Shown here: positions 54,061 to 64,000 of the stretch, piece after piece
Position numbering within the stretch: position 1 is the stretch's first letter
Layout: the number at the start of each line of letters is the position of its first letter
Assembly: GCA_963693365.1 (NCBI GenBank)
Contig: CAVNZM010000017.1
Coordinates: 3,534,001-3,598,000 of the forward strand
DNA length: 64,000 nt
Origin: Amoebidium appalachense
Taxonomy: Eukaryota > Ichthyosporea
Direction: 5' to 3'
Notes under the pieces: model-generated
Database searches by the model: none
Seen by the model: the letters and a program-made list of their open reading frames with translations, nothing else
What the model was told of the DNA's origin: nothing
Position numbers and translations under genes: made by a program

Positions 54061-55140
54061 TTAGGCCCTGTGCTCACCGGTCCCCGGAGGGGTCGATGGA
54101 CCGGCTCCGGATGGGCCACTGTTGGGACCGCGCCGAGCCCGGGTGACTTCGGCGAGGGTCTTGGCTTGACGAACAGCCCGGGTGGCCAAGGCAGGGGGCA
54201 GGGGCAGGCTGCGCGCAGGGAGCTCCTCAAACTGCTCTGCTGTTAACAGCCCAGTCCCCGTTGGACTGATCAGCAGTCTGCACAGCCAGCAGACGGCGCA
54301 CACCAACTTCCACAGCAGGTGACTCCTTGCGGGCCGGGCCTTAGGGTCGGCGGCCAGCAGCAGATCCAACATACGGGCAAGCGTCAGAGCCTTCCGTTTG
54401 TTGCGGAAGCTGACCCAATCCGCCGCGTGGACAGCCGCAGTGACCGAGGCCTGGTCAGCCAAGGTGCTCTTGAGGTAGGAAGGAGCTAGACGTTCTTTGA
54501 CGCGCAGGTTGACTTTGGCGCCGCGGCTGGAGAACAGATAACGGCTGGGGTTGGGTTTGGAACGGCCAGAGGAACGACGGCTGCGAGAGGAACGACCCGT
54601 AGCCACTGCTGCTGAAATCAGAATCCTCACTCGACGATGGGGTGTCTTCACTGCATGTGTCGTACGCATACACAGGCTCCTTGCCCTTTGCCCGTGCAGA
54701 CAGCGTGCTCAGCAGGCCGCCGGCAGAGGTATTCTTGGGGCGACAGACTGGGCAACAGAGAGGGCTTGCACTTGGGCAGAAAACGCCTGCAGCTGCTCTT
54801 GGATGTCTACACCGTCAGAACGCCGCTGGGGAGAGGGCGACCCAGGTGGGGGGGAGGCACGGCCGCTGCGAGGAGTGCGACAGAGCAAGTGCAGCTGGTC
54901 GGTGACTTTCCAACCGACCATCTCAGGGTCATCAAAAGCCACCGAGCGCGCCTTGAGGGCTGAAACCACACTGTTGACGGTTTCTGCCGGCAGGCTGTTC
55001 CAGGGGAGGGCGTTGGACTGCAAAACGGCCAGACTTTTGAGACTTGCGTCGTCCGCATCGGTAGAGATCTCCAAAAGCTTTTCAAGGAGAGCGGCTCCCT
55101 TGGCTCCCAGAGCAGGAGGAGGGGCCATTGCAATGCTCAC
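54061..55140 (-). pseudogene. P3 gag-like protein (frameshifted)
   Basis: The N-terminal part (55140-54709) and C-terminal part (54669-54061) match P2 gag but are in different frames after a base loss near 54740. Small insertions occur near 54241 and 54330 relative to P2. Ends GTGEHRA as P2 does. Confidence 0.65.
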
Positions 55141-55355
55141 AAACCAGACTAGAGCACAAAAACTTGAAAACGAAGACTGGAAAATGCAAAAACGCGGGAA
55201 AACCTACACCGCAAAAAACGTCCGAAAACCAGCTAAAACGCAACGGCGCGCACGCAAAATTCTTACCAGATGCTGCCGAAGCTAAGCGCGCGCTCCTGGG
55301 CAAACAAAACTAGAAAAAAAACGAACAACAGCGCGAAAAACGGGGACTAGAGTTG

Positions 55356-55449
55356 CAAAAACTTAGCTAAAAAATTGGGCCTAAAGAGACCTAAACGCTC
55401 TCAGTAGCGCCATTCTCCTGCAAAGAAAACACGTTTACAAACTAAATAT
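55356..55449 (-). repeat. P3 repeat A1 (94-bp remnant)
   Basis: The first and last parts of A are joined (CAGTAGCGCC to ATTCTCCTGC), losing about 410 bp. Confidence 0.85.
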
Positions 55450-56421
55450 TGTCTTAGGTTTGGTTGTCCTCGTGTTTTGTTAACGGATAGGAGTCGTGTG
55501 TTTTTAAATCAGTTGGTGTTGGAGGTTTGTAAAATTTTAAGGGTAGCTCATATCACTACGTCTGCATATCACCCTCAAGCAAAATGCCATCTCTGAACGT
55601 GTGCATGCAGTTTCAGAAGTCCTTTGGCAAAATGGTTGATGTGGAGGCTAATGATTGGGATCTTATGTCTAGGTTTATTGCTCATTCGTATAATTCTACC
55701 CCTCATGCTGTGACGGGGTTTTCTCCGTTTTATTTGGTCTATGGGCAGGAGGCTATTAGTTTGTTAGATACGGCACTTTTGCCGATGGGGGGGACTGACA
55801 GACTAACTTATCCCCACTGGACTGAGTTCCGGAAGCAGCTACTAACCCGGGCCCGGGCTGCACGTGATGCAGCTCTGGCCCGTACACAGCAGGCACAGGC
55901 ACGTGCAGACGTACGTGTCCACACATCCGTTACGTGAATTTGCCGAGGGTACTTTAGTTTTAATTAGGGATCATACTAGGAAAAAGAGATATAAGCAGGA
56001 GCAGGAAGGTAAGGGTGAAGGTGACGGTCTTCGTAAGTATGGTAAGAAATGGTTGCCTCTTTTCATTGGTCCGTATATAATAGTGGCTCGGTTAGGTCCG
56101 ACGGAATATAAGGTGCAGAGGTTAGATAATGAGAGTGATGTTAGATATTATAATGTAGATGATATAAAGGAATATTATGATAGGGCCCTTAGGGTAAAAC
56201 GGCCGGAGGGCAGTCGAGTGTTAGATGCATTCACCCCCGACTACGACGGGTCGGTGGATGTATCGGAGGCTGCAGTAGATAAAATTATGGATAAAAAGGT
56301 TATCGAAGGTAAGGAAGGTAAGGTAAATTATTATATAATTCGTTTTGAGGGAGGTTATCAGGAAGATCAGTGGTTGCCTGAGTTTCATTTGGATTGCCCG
56401 TTTTCTATTCGTTCTTATTAG
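55450..56421 (+). pseudogene. Y2 integrase and chromodomain fragment
   Basis: Closely matches Y1 41397-42368: LTSAYHPQA region (frameshifted), KSFGKMVDVEANDWDLM, TGFSPFYLVYGQEA, WLPLFIGPYIIVARLGP and chromodomain VDKIMDKKVIEG, FEGGYQEDQWLPEFHL. Frameshifts occur near 55584 and 55915. The frame stops at TAG 56419-56421 where Y1 continues with a Glu codon. Confidence 0.85.
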
Positions 56422-56799
56422 GCTAGATTAGTTCAGAGGGAGTTGCCTAGTGCTCCCTCTAGGCCGAAGAGAGTTATTCCTCAGTTTAATCGTGGTGTGA
56501 AAAAGTCGGTGGGGGAGGGGGCCGGGGGGGGAGTGATGCAAATACACGTAGACACACGGGGGGAGGGGGAGGGGGGGGGGGAGACCGAGGAGGAGTGTGC
56601 ACGTAGTCGTAGGAATTTAATTTATTATCATAGGTGTCTCCGTAGGTATCAAGCTTATGGTGTACTTTAATTTATTATTTTCTTCGTAATTTCTTTAATT
56701 TAATTTTTTTTGGGAGACTGATTAGTCTGTCTTTTTAGGGGGTGTTAGATGTAATGTGACTGAGGTGGGACTCAGCTTTTCCGGGGGCCGGGGGGGAGT

Positions 56800-57509
56800 T
56801 GAGATATACTAATCCGTCTCAGCAGATCAGCCTAAGTCTACGATCGAGATCCCGGGGGGGGGGGGGGGGGGGGGGGGGCCGGGTCCACAGATCATCAAGA
56901 TCTAGTCCGGGGCCTCACGATAGCTGTACAGCTGTGTGCATCTTGCCTCTGCCGGCACAGGGCAGGACCACGTCAGCCGGGGCAGCCAACCAATAGAATT
57001 CTAATTATTGTGTAGGATAGATCATAGTAGGACTTTGGAATGTGATAAGTTCGGGCAGAAGCCCTTTGTAAATATTGGCAAGTTTTGATAGTATATGCTG
57101 CCAAACGTATTTATATAGTTCGATGTAGAGGAAAGGGGGGGGGGGGGGGGGAGATAGTATGAAATATAGAATTAGACTCTGCGGTGCCACAAGGGGAAGG
57201 GAGAGGGGTGAGACTTAGATAATTATATTAGTGTGAGCCGATCGACTTAGCTCGTGCAGGCGCACGATAGAGTTAGATCGAAATGTATGGAATGTGGCAT
57301 CGTAGGGGGCCAGGTGATGATGATCTTGTAGGGCACGGCCTTGATGGCCTCAGTTGTGACTTAGCCTCATTCCGTTCGGATCTAAGTTTGCCCGTCGGAG
57401 CCTGGTCTTAATAAACTTTACCGTTTTTCAGTACACGTTCGTCCCTTTCCGTGTGTGTACACTTAGAAGAGTGCCGCGTCTCTTAATACATACACGTTAG
57501 GATACGACA
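56800..57509 (+). mobile_element. Y2: 3' LTR
   Basis: 710 bp, TGAGATATACTAATCC to GGATACGACA, preceded by the polypurine tract CCGGGGGCCGGGGGGGAGT. The G tract is at 56853-56878 and AATAAA near 57408. Confidence 0.88.
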
Positions 57510-57681
57510 GGGTTAGTGTGAGGTACCTCCGGATATAGGCGGTCACCATTAGCACCCCCCCCTCCCCCCGGCATACCAATGCCCCCGGGCAATTCCTGAT
57601 GAGTTAGTGCATGTATGTGGGGGGCCAGGTCTGTGGCCACCCTGCCCCCCACGGTGTTGGTTAACCCGTCAGATCCATGGG

Positions 57682-58626
57682 TTAGACCAACACCCTCCCC
57701 CTCTGCCTGCACATTCTCACACCCGGGGTGACCCTCCTTCCTCTTGGGGGTCGGGGGACTGGGACCGGTGCTGTCCCGGTCCCCCCCCCCATCGTGTCGG
57801 GTGACATTTTGGTGGCTAACGTTAAATAAAGTTGTTCCGCCTCCTCCTGAGTCACCCTTCGAGCCGGCACCTCCTTTTGGGTAATAAGAGAGACCTCTAT
57901 ACTACCAATCTCATTAGTGAAACTACCGACGGAAACACCTGACCTAGTCACTATAGGCTCGATGCCCGGATTCACTAATTCTATTTCTATCGTCTTATCC
58001 GGCCATACCCTACTAAGGGTCCATTGAGCCACCTCCTGAAATGGGGTTTTCGGTGTAAAAACCCCTAAATCCCCTATCCTAACATGATTGCCGGCCCGGA
58101 CACGTACCGTTTGGCACTGATAGGGCTCGATTACTACTTCAGCTACCGTTCTAGCACCAGACTGATAACCGTCGAGCCCATCGTGGGTTTTAATTTTAAC
58201 GCCGGACTGCAATTCTAAAACATTCGTACGTTCAAACAAAGCATTCACATGTCTACGGAAAAATGGGGCCCCCAACAAAACACTTTGAGCTAAATCCTTA
58301 ACCACATAACAAGCAATATGCATAGCCTGGCCACCTATCTCACACGGCAACACACAAACACCTTCAAGAGACATACTACTATTATTAGCACTACCTAAGG
58401 CCGCGCTAGAAGCAGCTAAAATAGGAATTTCCCCCCCGGCCTGATTAAAACGACGAATAAACGAAGCATGCACACAATTAACCTGAGCCCCTCCGTCGAG
58501 CAAAGCAACAGCCTTCAACTTACCATCAGCTAACCATACGTCTATATAATGCCGGCTAAAACCAACTAAATCCTCCTCCAATTCGAGCAACACATCATCA
58601 CTCACACCCAGACCCTCCCTGCCCAC
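57682..58626 (-). CDS. Y1 retropepsin-like protease region
   Basis: A 314-codon frame. VALLDGGAQVNCVHASFI is a retropepsin-type active site in which Gly-Gly follows the catalytic Asp instead of Thr/Ser-Gly. Later SVLLGAPFFRRH matches the C-terminal hydrophobic-Leu-Gly motif. VRIGDLGVFTPKTP and EVSLITQKEVPARRVTQEEAEQ form the link toward RT. RT itself is separated by Y2. The DGG variant leaves activity open. Confidence 0.7.
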   Translation of the reverse strand: MGREGLGVSDDVLLELEEDLVGFSRHYIDVWLADGKLKAVALLDGGAQVNCVHASFIRRFNQAGGEIPILAASSAALGSANNSSMSLEGVCVLPCEIGGQAMHIACYVVKDLAQSVLLGAPFFRRHVNALFERTNVLELQSGVKIKTHDGLDGYQSGARTVAEVVIEPYQCQTVRVRAGNHVRIGDLGVFTPKTPFQEVAQWTLSRVWPDKTIEIELVNPGIEPIVTRSGVSVGSFTNEIGSIEVSLITQKEVPARRVTQEEAEQLYLTLATKMSPDTMGGGTGTAPVPVPRPPRGRRVTPGVRMCRQRGRVLV

Positions 58627-59324
58627 GAAGACTCACACCCTCGATACCTACGTGTAACATACCTACCTGTGCTGCCTGCACGGGTGGGGTGGGGTGTGTA
58701 TGTGACGTGGGTGGTGGTGGAGTGTGTGCGTGTGTGTGTGGTGTGTGGGTGGGTGGTGTGTGTGGTGTATGTGTGGGTGTAGGTGTGTCTGCAATCGTCG
58801 TGTGTTGTGGTGGTGGTGTGTTTCTACGTGTCTGTGCCTTCCTCCCCCTTCCCCCTTTACTCGTGTGTGTCCCCCCCCTCCCGGAAACAATGGCACAGAA
58901 ACCCCCTCCGGTGTGGTTAGAACAAACACTGGGTTGGGACAAGAAACACTGAGACCATCCACTTGTGGCTGGGGAACCTCCCCCAACCACAAAACATTCA
59001 CACCATTCATACCTTTGGTAGAATCACCCCACAAACATCCATGCCATACCACCTCGACGCTGTCTTGAGGACCCACGACGATGCCGGCTCCCACACGTAT
59101 CGGGGCGGTGAGGGGGCAAAGGGAAGCTTAACCTGGGGTGGGGGAGGGTAGAGGTTCTCTGCAACCTGGGGGGGACCGATACTATCCCCCCCCTCCCTCA
59201 GTGACCCCAGCTTCCCCCTCCCCCGGAACTCAATAGCCCTGGTAGCTACGGCAATATATATGCAGCAGAGTGCCCTTGCCGGCCACAAAAGTAACATGCA
59301 CCAAATAAGGGGCCAGGGGGGACT
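58627..59324 (-). other. Y1 gag-protease linker, low complexity
   Basis: His/Thr/Pro-rich frames arise from CAC/ACC repeats at 58680-58800 (plus strand TGTGGTGGTG). An upstream part holds VQVAENLYPPPPQVKLPF in one frame. No domain recognised. Confidence 0.4.
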
Positions 59325-61058
59325 TCATAACCTTGGCGCAAAGCGTAACCGGGAGCCCGGTCGTGCTGGGGGGGCCCACCGTGTGCACCACGGCCCCCCC
59401 TTCCCCCTGCCCCCCTCGGCCTCTCTCACCACCAGCACTAAACCCACCACGGCCTCCGTGTCCACCCCTACCACCATGCTCTCCTCCGAACCCACCTCTA
59501 TGGCCACCATGCTCACCACCATTTCCACCCCTCCCTCTACCCTGCCCACCACCACGAGCAGGATAAGGGGCAAACCTCTCGTCGAACTGCTGTGCTGTCC
59601 TCCACGCCCACCACGCCCCCGACCGCCGTGTCCACCCCGGCCGCCGCCACGGCCACCCCGGAAGCCGAAGCCCCCTCGGCCAGAGAAGACGGCCTGGAAG
59701 AGCTCGGCAACCTGCTTGACCAACACTGTGAGTGCATCTGGCTGTTCACCCTCTTTCTCTTCTTTTTCCCCTTTCTTTCCACTCTCCTTCTTTTTCTTAT
59801 CTACCTCCATCACCTCCTTCCTATCCCTCTTATTGAACTTCACCTCGTGCATGGCAAGCAAGTGACGTTTAACATGAACACCACCTCATCCACATCATCA
59901 TGCTCCCCAAACATGCGTGCAGTGTCTGTATTTACAGAGAGAGCCTTACGAGCAAACTCGAACTTTTCCCTAGCACTCACGTCACCAGCTAGCTCACAAA
60001 GGTCTTCAAAGACCCGATACTCCCTTTCAAAGAATGCACGAGCTTCTACAGGGGACATATCTAAAATGGGGAAGGTATACTTAAGTCCATTCCCTTAGCT
60101 GGGCCCTAAACGTACGGCGCCGGTCGGCCGTCAGGTATCTGTTGACGAGCCGGGCCGTGTACTCGAGCTCGTTCTCGGGCCTGGTGAAGGCCTCGAGCTC
60201 ACCATCGACGTCGTCGGTGCTGTTCTCGTCCTCGTCGTCGGAGATGAACCGTGCTGCCAGACGTTTCTGGCCAAGCGTACGGGACACCATCTCGTCTCTC
60301 TCCTCGTCGTACTGCTGCTCGTAGATACGAGCCGTCACCTGGGGGGCCTGCTCGGCCCTGTACGGGTGCTCCTCCATGAGGGTGCACAGGTCGGCCTTCG
60401 TTTTGTGGTCGATGCACTGCTTAATCATTTAAGCAAGAGGCCGCCAAAGTAGGGGCCTTCTTAGCATCTGTCACTAGTGTGGGTGTGTTTCAAGTGTCCT
60501 AAGCCACCGTGGTATTTCCGAGTCGTGTTTAAGTATGAAGCTAAAAGCGGTGGTTTGCCTCACGTCTAGTGTGTGGACCTGTGGTATCTGTGTATGTAGG
60601 GAGCTATCCTCCGCTGCCAATGCGTAGAACATATATTAAGTTTGTAAACGTGTTTTCTTTGCAGGAGAATTAGATAGCCCCGTTGGAGTAAAATTGTGTG
60701 TTGCGAGTGTGCTGTAAACTTCGTGGTAGTATAATGCTGTAGGCCATGGTGTGTTTGATGTGTGTGCAAAGTTTCAGGCTGCTAGCATTTTTATTTAGGG
60801 AGCTGTAGCTGTTTTTATGTTCTGTGGGATATTTTTTAGCTTAGTTTTTGCCCACCCACCACACCCTTTGCCTATTTAGGCACTAGACTACGTTTTTTGA
60901 GCATGTTTCTGTATGACATTTGTCATTCTTTTCATTGCTCCTGTGGAGCACACCTGTGCCTGCTTGTGAGATTGATCCACAGGCACCGGCTCATGTATCC
61001 CCTTGCTGGGGCTGGTAAAGACGACGTTGGCATAAGAATCTATGTTAAACTTAGCCAT
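59325..61058 (-). pseudogene. Y1 gag, interrupted by P5
   Basis: Starts MAKFNID at 61058, is interrupted by P5 (61037-60633), resumes MFYALAAEDSSLHTQ, then has stops. Further blocks: 60428-60081 (KADLCTLMEEHPY, acidic DDEDENSTDD), 60058-59840 (SPVEARAFFEREYRVFEDL, helical) and 59861-59325 with KKKKESGKKGEKEEK and a Gly/Arg-rich RGGRGGGRGGHGGRGRGG RNA-binding tail. Frames change between blocks. Gag identity comes from position and the basic tail. Confidence 0.65.
60633..61037 (+). mobile_element. P5: solo A-B repeat of the P family
   Basis: 405 bp on plus: A (with about 180 bp deleted), link, B, i.e. the A2-B2 half without genes, starting ATATTAAG and ending GGCATAAGA. Flanks GTAGAACAT and ATCTATGTT join perfectly to the Y3 empty-site sequence (23468-23488, complement). 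No base is duplicated. It is the YR-element counterpart of a solo LTR. Confidence 0.9.
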
Positions 61059-61097
61059 GGTGTTGTGTGTGCCCGACTCGTGTGGTTGTTTTTGTGT

Positions 61098-61132
<35 letters not shown>

Positions 61133-61219
61133 TGTTTCTAAGGTGTAGCAACAGCCCAGAAGAAACTGTCACCGCTTTTACCTAGCGCGAAAAACCGCAC
61201 TAAAAGAAAAGGTGTAGCT
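61059..61219 (-). other. Y1 leader with poly-A tract
   Basis: The untranslated leader between 5' LTR and gag. On the sense (minus) strand it carries an A run of about 30 (61100-61131). It shares AGCTACACCTTTTCTTT and GCACACACAACACC with the Y3 leader; the first bases after the LTR would be the primer binding site. Confidence 0.7.
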
Positions 61220-61944
61220 TGTCGTATCCTAATGTGCGTGTACTAAGAGACGCGGCACTCTACTAAGTGTACACACACGGAAAGGAGCGAACGTGTACAG
61301 AAAACGGTAAAGTTTATTCTAGACCAGGCTCCGACGGGCAAGACTGAGATTCGTACGGAATCCAGCTAAGTCACAACTGAGGCCATCAAGGCCGTGCCCT
61401 ACAAGATCATCATCACCTGGCCCCCTACGATGCCACATTCCATACATTCCGATCTAACTCTATCGTGCGCCTGCACGAGCTAAGTCGATAGGCTCACACT
61501 AATATAATTATCTAAGTCTCGCCCCTCTCCCTTCCCCTAGTGGCACCGCAGAGTCTAAATCTACATTTCATACTATCTCCCCCCCCCTTCCCCCCCCCTC
61601 CTCTACTCCTACCTATACATCGAAATATATAAATACGTTCGGCAGCATACGCTATCAAAACTTGCCAATATTTACAAGGCCTTCTGCCCGAACTTATCAC
61701 ATTCCAAAGTCCTCCTATGATCTATCCTACACACTAATTCTAGTTCTATTGGTCGGCTGCTCCAGCTGACGTGGTCCTGCCCTGCGCCGGCAGAGGCAAG
61801 ATGCTCGCAGCTGTACAGCTATCTTGAGCCCCGGACTTGATCTTGATGATCTGTGGACCCGGGCCACCCCCCCCCCCCCCCCCCCCCCCCCCGATCTTGA
61901 TCGTAGACTTAGGCTGATCTGCTGAGACGGATTAGTATATGTCA
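61220..61944 (-). mobile_element. Y1: 5' LTR
   Basis: 725 bp, reverse complement of the family-Y LTR. It keeps the AATAAA region (about 61310-61318) that the Y1 3' LTR has lost. The outer flank ATCGG (61945-61949) is the complement of CCGAT at 43391-43395. Confidence 0.88.
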
Positions 61945-61949
61945 ATCGG

Positions 61950-62400
61950 TCTGCGGGATTGCCGGCTGATGAGCTGCCAATAAGCGGTGCTTCGGTATCC
62001 AAAGATAGCTCTCTTTTTTCATGGTATTGCAACGACCAAAACTCACTTTGGGGTCAGGAAAATTGATTCACTTTCAAATCTGCCGCGGCGGAGCCGCCGC
62101 ACCGAGGTGCTGCTGCCGCTTTGATGGCGCCAAAATGCTACCTTTTTGCTCCAAAAATGTTTTGAGGAATATTTTATGTTGTTGGTAACCTTACAAACAC
62201 GCACATACACTACACCGTGAATGGCGTAGCCACATTAGTACTGGAAGCCGCTGATACTTATACTCCCGGGGCCGAACAACCGAACCGCGGGGTCTCGGCC
62301 CCTGCCGGCCGCCAGGGTCACGCTCCCTAATCCCCCTCCCTCCTCCCTCGCCCCCTCCTCCCCCCTCCCCCTCCCCCCCTCCCGCCCCCCTTCCCTCCCT
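61950..62400. other. Unique flank right of Y1
   Basis: No gene seen. A GC palindrome CCGCGGCGGAGCCGCCGC lies at about 62081-62098. From 62330 the sequence is C/T-rich. Confidence 0.45.
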
Positions 62401-62420
62401 CCCTCCCTCCCCCCTTGCAA

Positions 62421-62429
62421 CACACACTG

Positions 62430-62512
<83 letters not shown>
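62421..62512. repeat. (AC)n microsatellite preceded by a C/T tract
   Basis: About 40 AC units, preceded by C/T-rich sequence (62330-62415). The minus-strand Cys/Val frames over it are artefacts. Confidence 0.95.
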
Positions 62513-62513
<1 letters not shown>

Positions 62514-63240
62514 CGACAGACACAGACACATAGGCACACATGTGTGTGTCACACATGAGTACATTCAGTCCCAAGAACTCGCAGCCCGGTCATGTATCGG
62601 ACGGGCCGGGATAATATGGATAACCGATGGATATTGGTGGGTGTTTGAATTTAACCACCTAGGCTGATGGGTTTTTTATGTCGATGCAGATATCTCAGGA
62701 ATTGTGGCGAAATTTTGAATTCTGAAACATGTTTCACCCGGAAGTTGATGGCGCTGAGCACATACTATCCTTGTTTTTGTTATAGCAACCCTCCTTCATC
62801 ATTGATTGTTTTCCAGAAAAGCACCAATTTAGGGTCACTTTGTAAAAATTCAGATTTTCAAACCAAAATTTCAAGATGTTCCCGCGGTGTCGCTGGGCAA
62901 GTATCCGGGTGCATTCCGGCTCGTACTGACTGTGCCCTCTAGCCTATGTACGATAAATCGACGCTGGCTAAGTCAAGGTAGGTGAGTCACGTGATCAGCC
63001 GCTCTCCGTATCGTCCGCGTCTCCTTGAAAAATAAGAGCTACCTCAGAAGGTAGCAGGGGTGCATTTGAAGCAGCTATCAAGACGGATATTTTGACATGC
63101 CCGTTCCTTCAATATCTCGATTCTATGGGGAGCAACATGCCCCAGATCGGAGGTGCCACTTGAGGTCCGAAATTGGGGATCAGTCTTGAGGCACCATGCC
63201 ACTGTAGTTGTGTTCCTATCTCACACGCGTGTGCAAGCGC
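62513..63240. other. Unique sequence, no gene seen
   Basis: A 91-codon frame (62667-62942) lacks recognisable features. No repeats noticed. Confidence 0.45.
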
Positions 63241-63411
63241 CCACACACACACACAGAGAGAGAGAGACACACACACACTCACACACACTCACGGCACTCC
63301 GTCATACACATAACCGGCCCCGTGCGCGGACACGGCTGCCCGCACACATACACATGATCTTTCGCTCCACACCGCATATACGCACACACACACACTGTGA
63401 GACACACACCG

Positions 63412-63514
<103 letters not shown>

Positions 63515-64000
63515 GGTCTCATAGGTGTGTATGCAAACTTTCACATGCGATCGTTGGCTTGTTTATGTGTGTTTCAAATAGCCTGCTTTAGCACTTTCGG
63601 TCTCGTTTATGGTAATTTTTCAAGTGAGTAGCTAATCCGCTATAGGGTGCATGGCACTATGTGAATAAGATTAATAATTATTTGGCATTCCCCCCCCTCC
63701 CCACACGCACTCACACACACACTGGCACACGGCACGGAGGCAAAAAATGGCATGGTAAAAATGAAGATAATGGAGACTACTACTCGGAGTCCGGAAAAAT
63801 TAAGATAAACAGGGTCCCTATTAATATTTTTTAAATTCCAATGATTTTAAATTTCAGTCACCCCCTGTATTTGCAAAAACCAGGGGTAAATGAAGGTCGT
63901 GGATAGAAAGGTCTAGCTAAGCACAGGCTACCGCGCAGCCCGCATTACGTAGGTGAGATAGACACTGGCCGGGCTACATATGAAGTCAGGAGCCAGTCAC

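Larger units (their letters stand above)
50288..55449 (-). mobile_element. P3: PAT-like YR retrotransposon inside Y2 integrase
   Basis: Read on minus: A1 55449-55356 (only 94 bp left, middle deleted), gag, RT-RNase H, recombinase, B1 51012-50918, A2 50917-50427, B2 50334-50288 (tip lost). On the right it abuts TGTCTTAGGTTTGG, which is inside the integrase of family Y (compare 41397-41412). The RT-RNase H is open except for one TAG. Confidence 0.9.
55450..57509 (+). mobile_element. Y2, 3' part: integrase end and 3' LTR
   Basis: Family Y chromovirus on plus, inserted in opposite orientation into Y1 between protease and RT. Its 3' LTR ends at 57509 and is followed by GGGTT, the complement of AACCC at the Y2 5' LTR fragment (39019-39023). 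Gag to RT of Y2 are absent. Confidence 0.85.
57510..61944 (-). mobile_element. Y1, 5' part: 5' LTR, gag, protease on minus
   Basis: Reads on minus from the 5' LTR (61944-61220) through leader, gag and protease to 57510, where Y2 is inserted. The rest of Y1 is at 39019-43390. Confidence 0.85.

Noticed and set aside
59260-60098. Plus-strand Pro/Thr/Ser-rich frames opposite Y1 gag
   Set aside because: They are complements of the Gly/Arg-rich gag tail and acidic segments; the LTR orientation and protease place the real genes on minus.

Overview
The window is nuclear DNA of a eukaryote, most likely a unicellular alga or other protist. Evidence: a UFM1-system protease gene split by at least 14 GT-AG introns, a compact intronless nucleoside diphosphate kinase gene with a Kozak-like start and an AATAAA signal, long TG/AC microsatellites, C/G homopolymer tracts of 20-60 bases, and a dense retrotransposon landscape. 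PAT-type tyrosine-recombinase (YR) retrotransposons with split direct repeats are known from volvocine green algae and other eukaryotes, but AATAAA is not the usual green-algal poly(A) signal, so I do not name a lineage.

Layout. 1-303: 5' end of a secreted-protein gene on the minus strand. About 1227-5118: UFSP2-like Ufm1 protease (+). 6154-6609: NDK (+). 6.7-11.7 kb: repeats, microsatellites and TATA-containing repeat modules. From about 11.7 kb to 61.9 kb nearly everything is retrotransposon. Families: G1 (Ty3/gypsy, 11.7-17.2 kb); Y (Ty3/gypsy chromovirus with chromodomain, LTR about 650-735 bp; copies Y1, Y2, Y3); X (Ty3/gypsy, LTR about 200 bp); P (PAT-like YR retrotransposon, about 5.3 kb; P1, P2 and P3 carry genes, P4 is rearranged, P5 is a solo A-B repeat, P6 a solo A repeat, P7 a fragment); and a 1.4 kb gene-less element with the same split-repeat architecture (34390-35814). 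62-64 kb: unique sequence and AC microsatellites.

How it fits together. P elements read minus: gag, then RT-RNase H, then tyrosine recombinase, with repeats A1-genes-B1-A2-B2. They sit inside other retroelements (P1 in G1, P3 in the Y2 integrase, P5 in Y1 gag, P7 in X gag). P5 and the undisturbed Y3 gag give an occupied/empty site pair that fixes the P boundaries and shows insertion without target duplication. Three LTR elements (X, Y1, Y2) are each split into pieces lying in conflicting orientations. Their target-site duplications (ATTCG, CCGAT, AACCC) all match across the pieces, and all three conflicts are removed by undoing one inversion of about 11.3 kb (about 38.94-50.29 kb), whose left end lies in a poly-C microhomology tract.

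Almost all element genes carry frameshifts, deletions or in-frame TAG codons. The most intact are the P2 RT-RNase H, the P3 RT-RNase H (one in-frame TAG) and the Y1 integrase (one in-frame TAG). All assignments come from reading motifs; no database search was possible.
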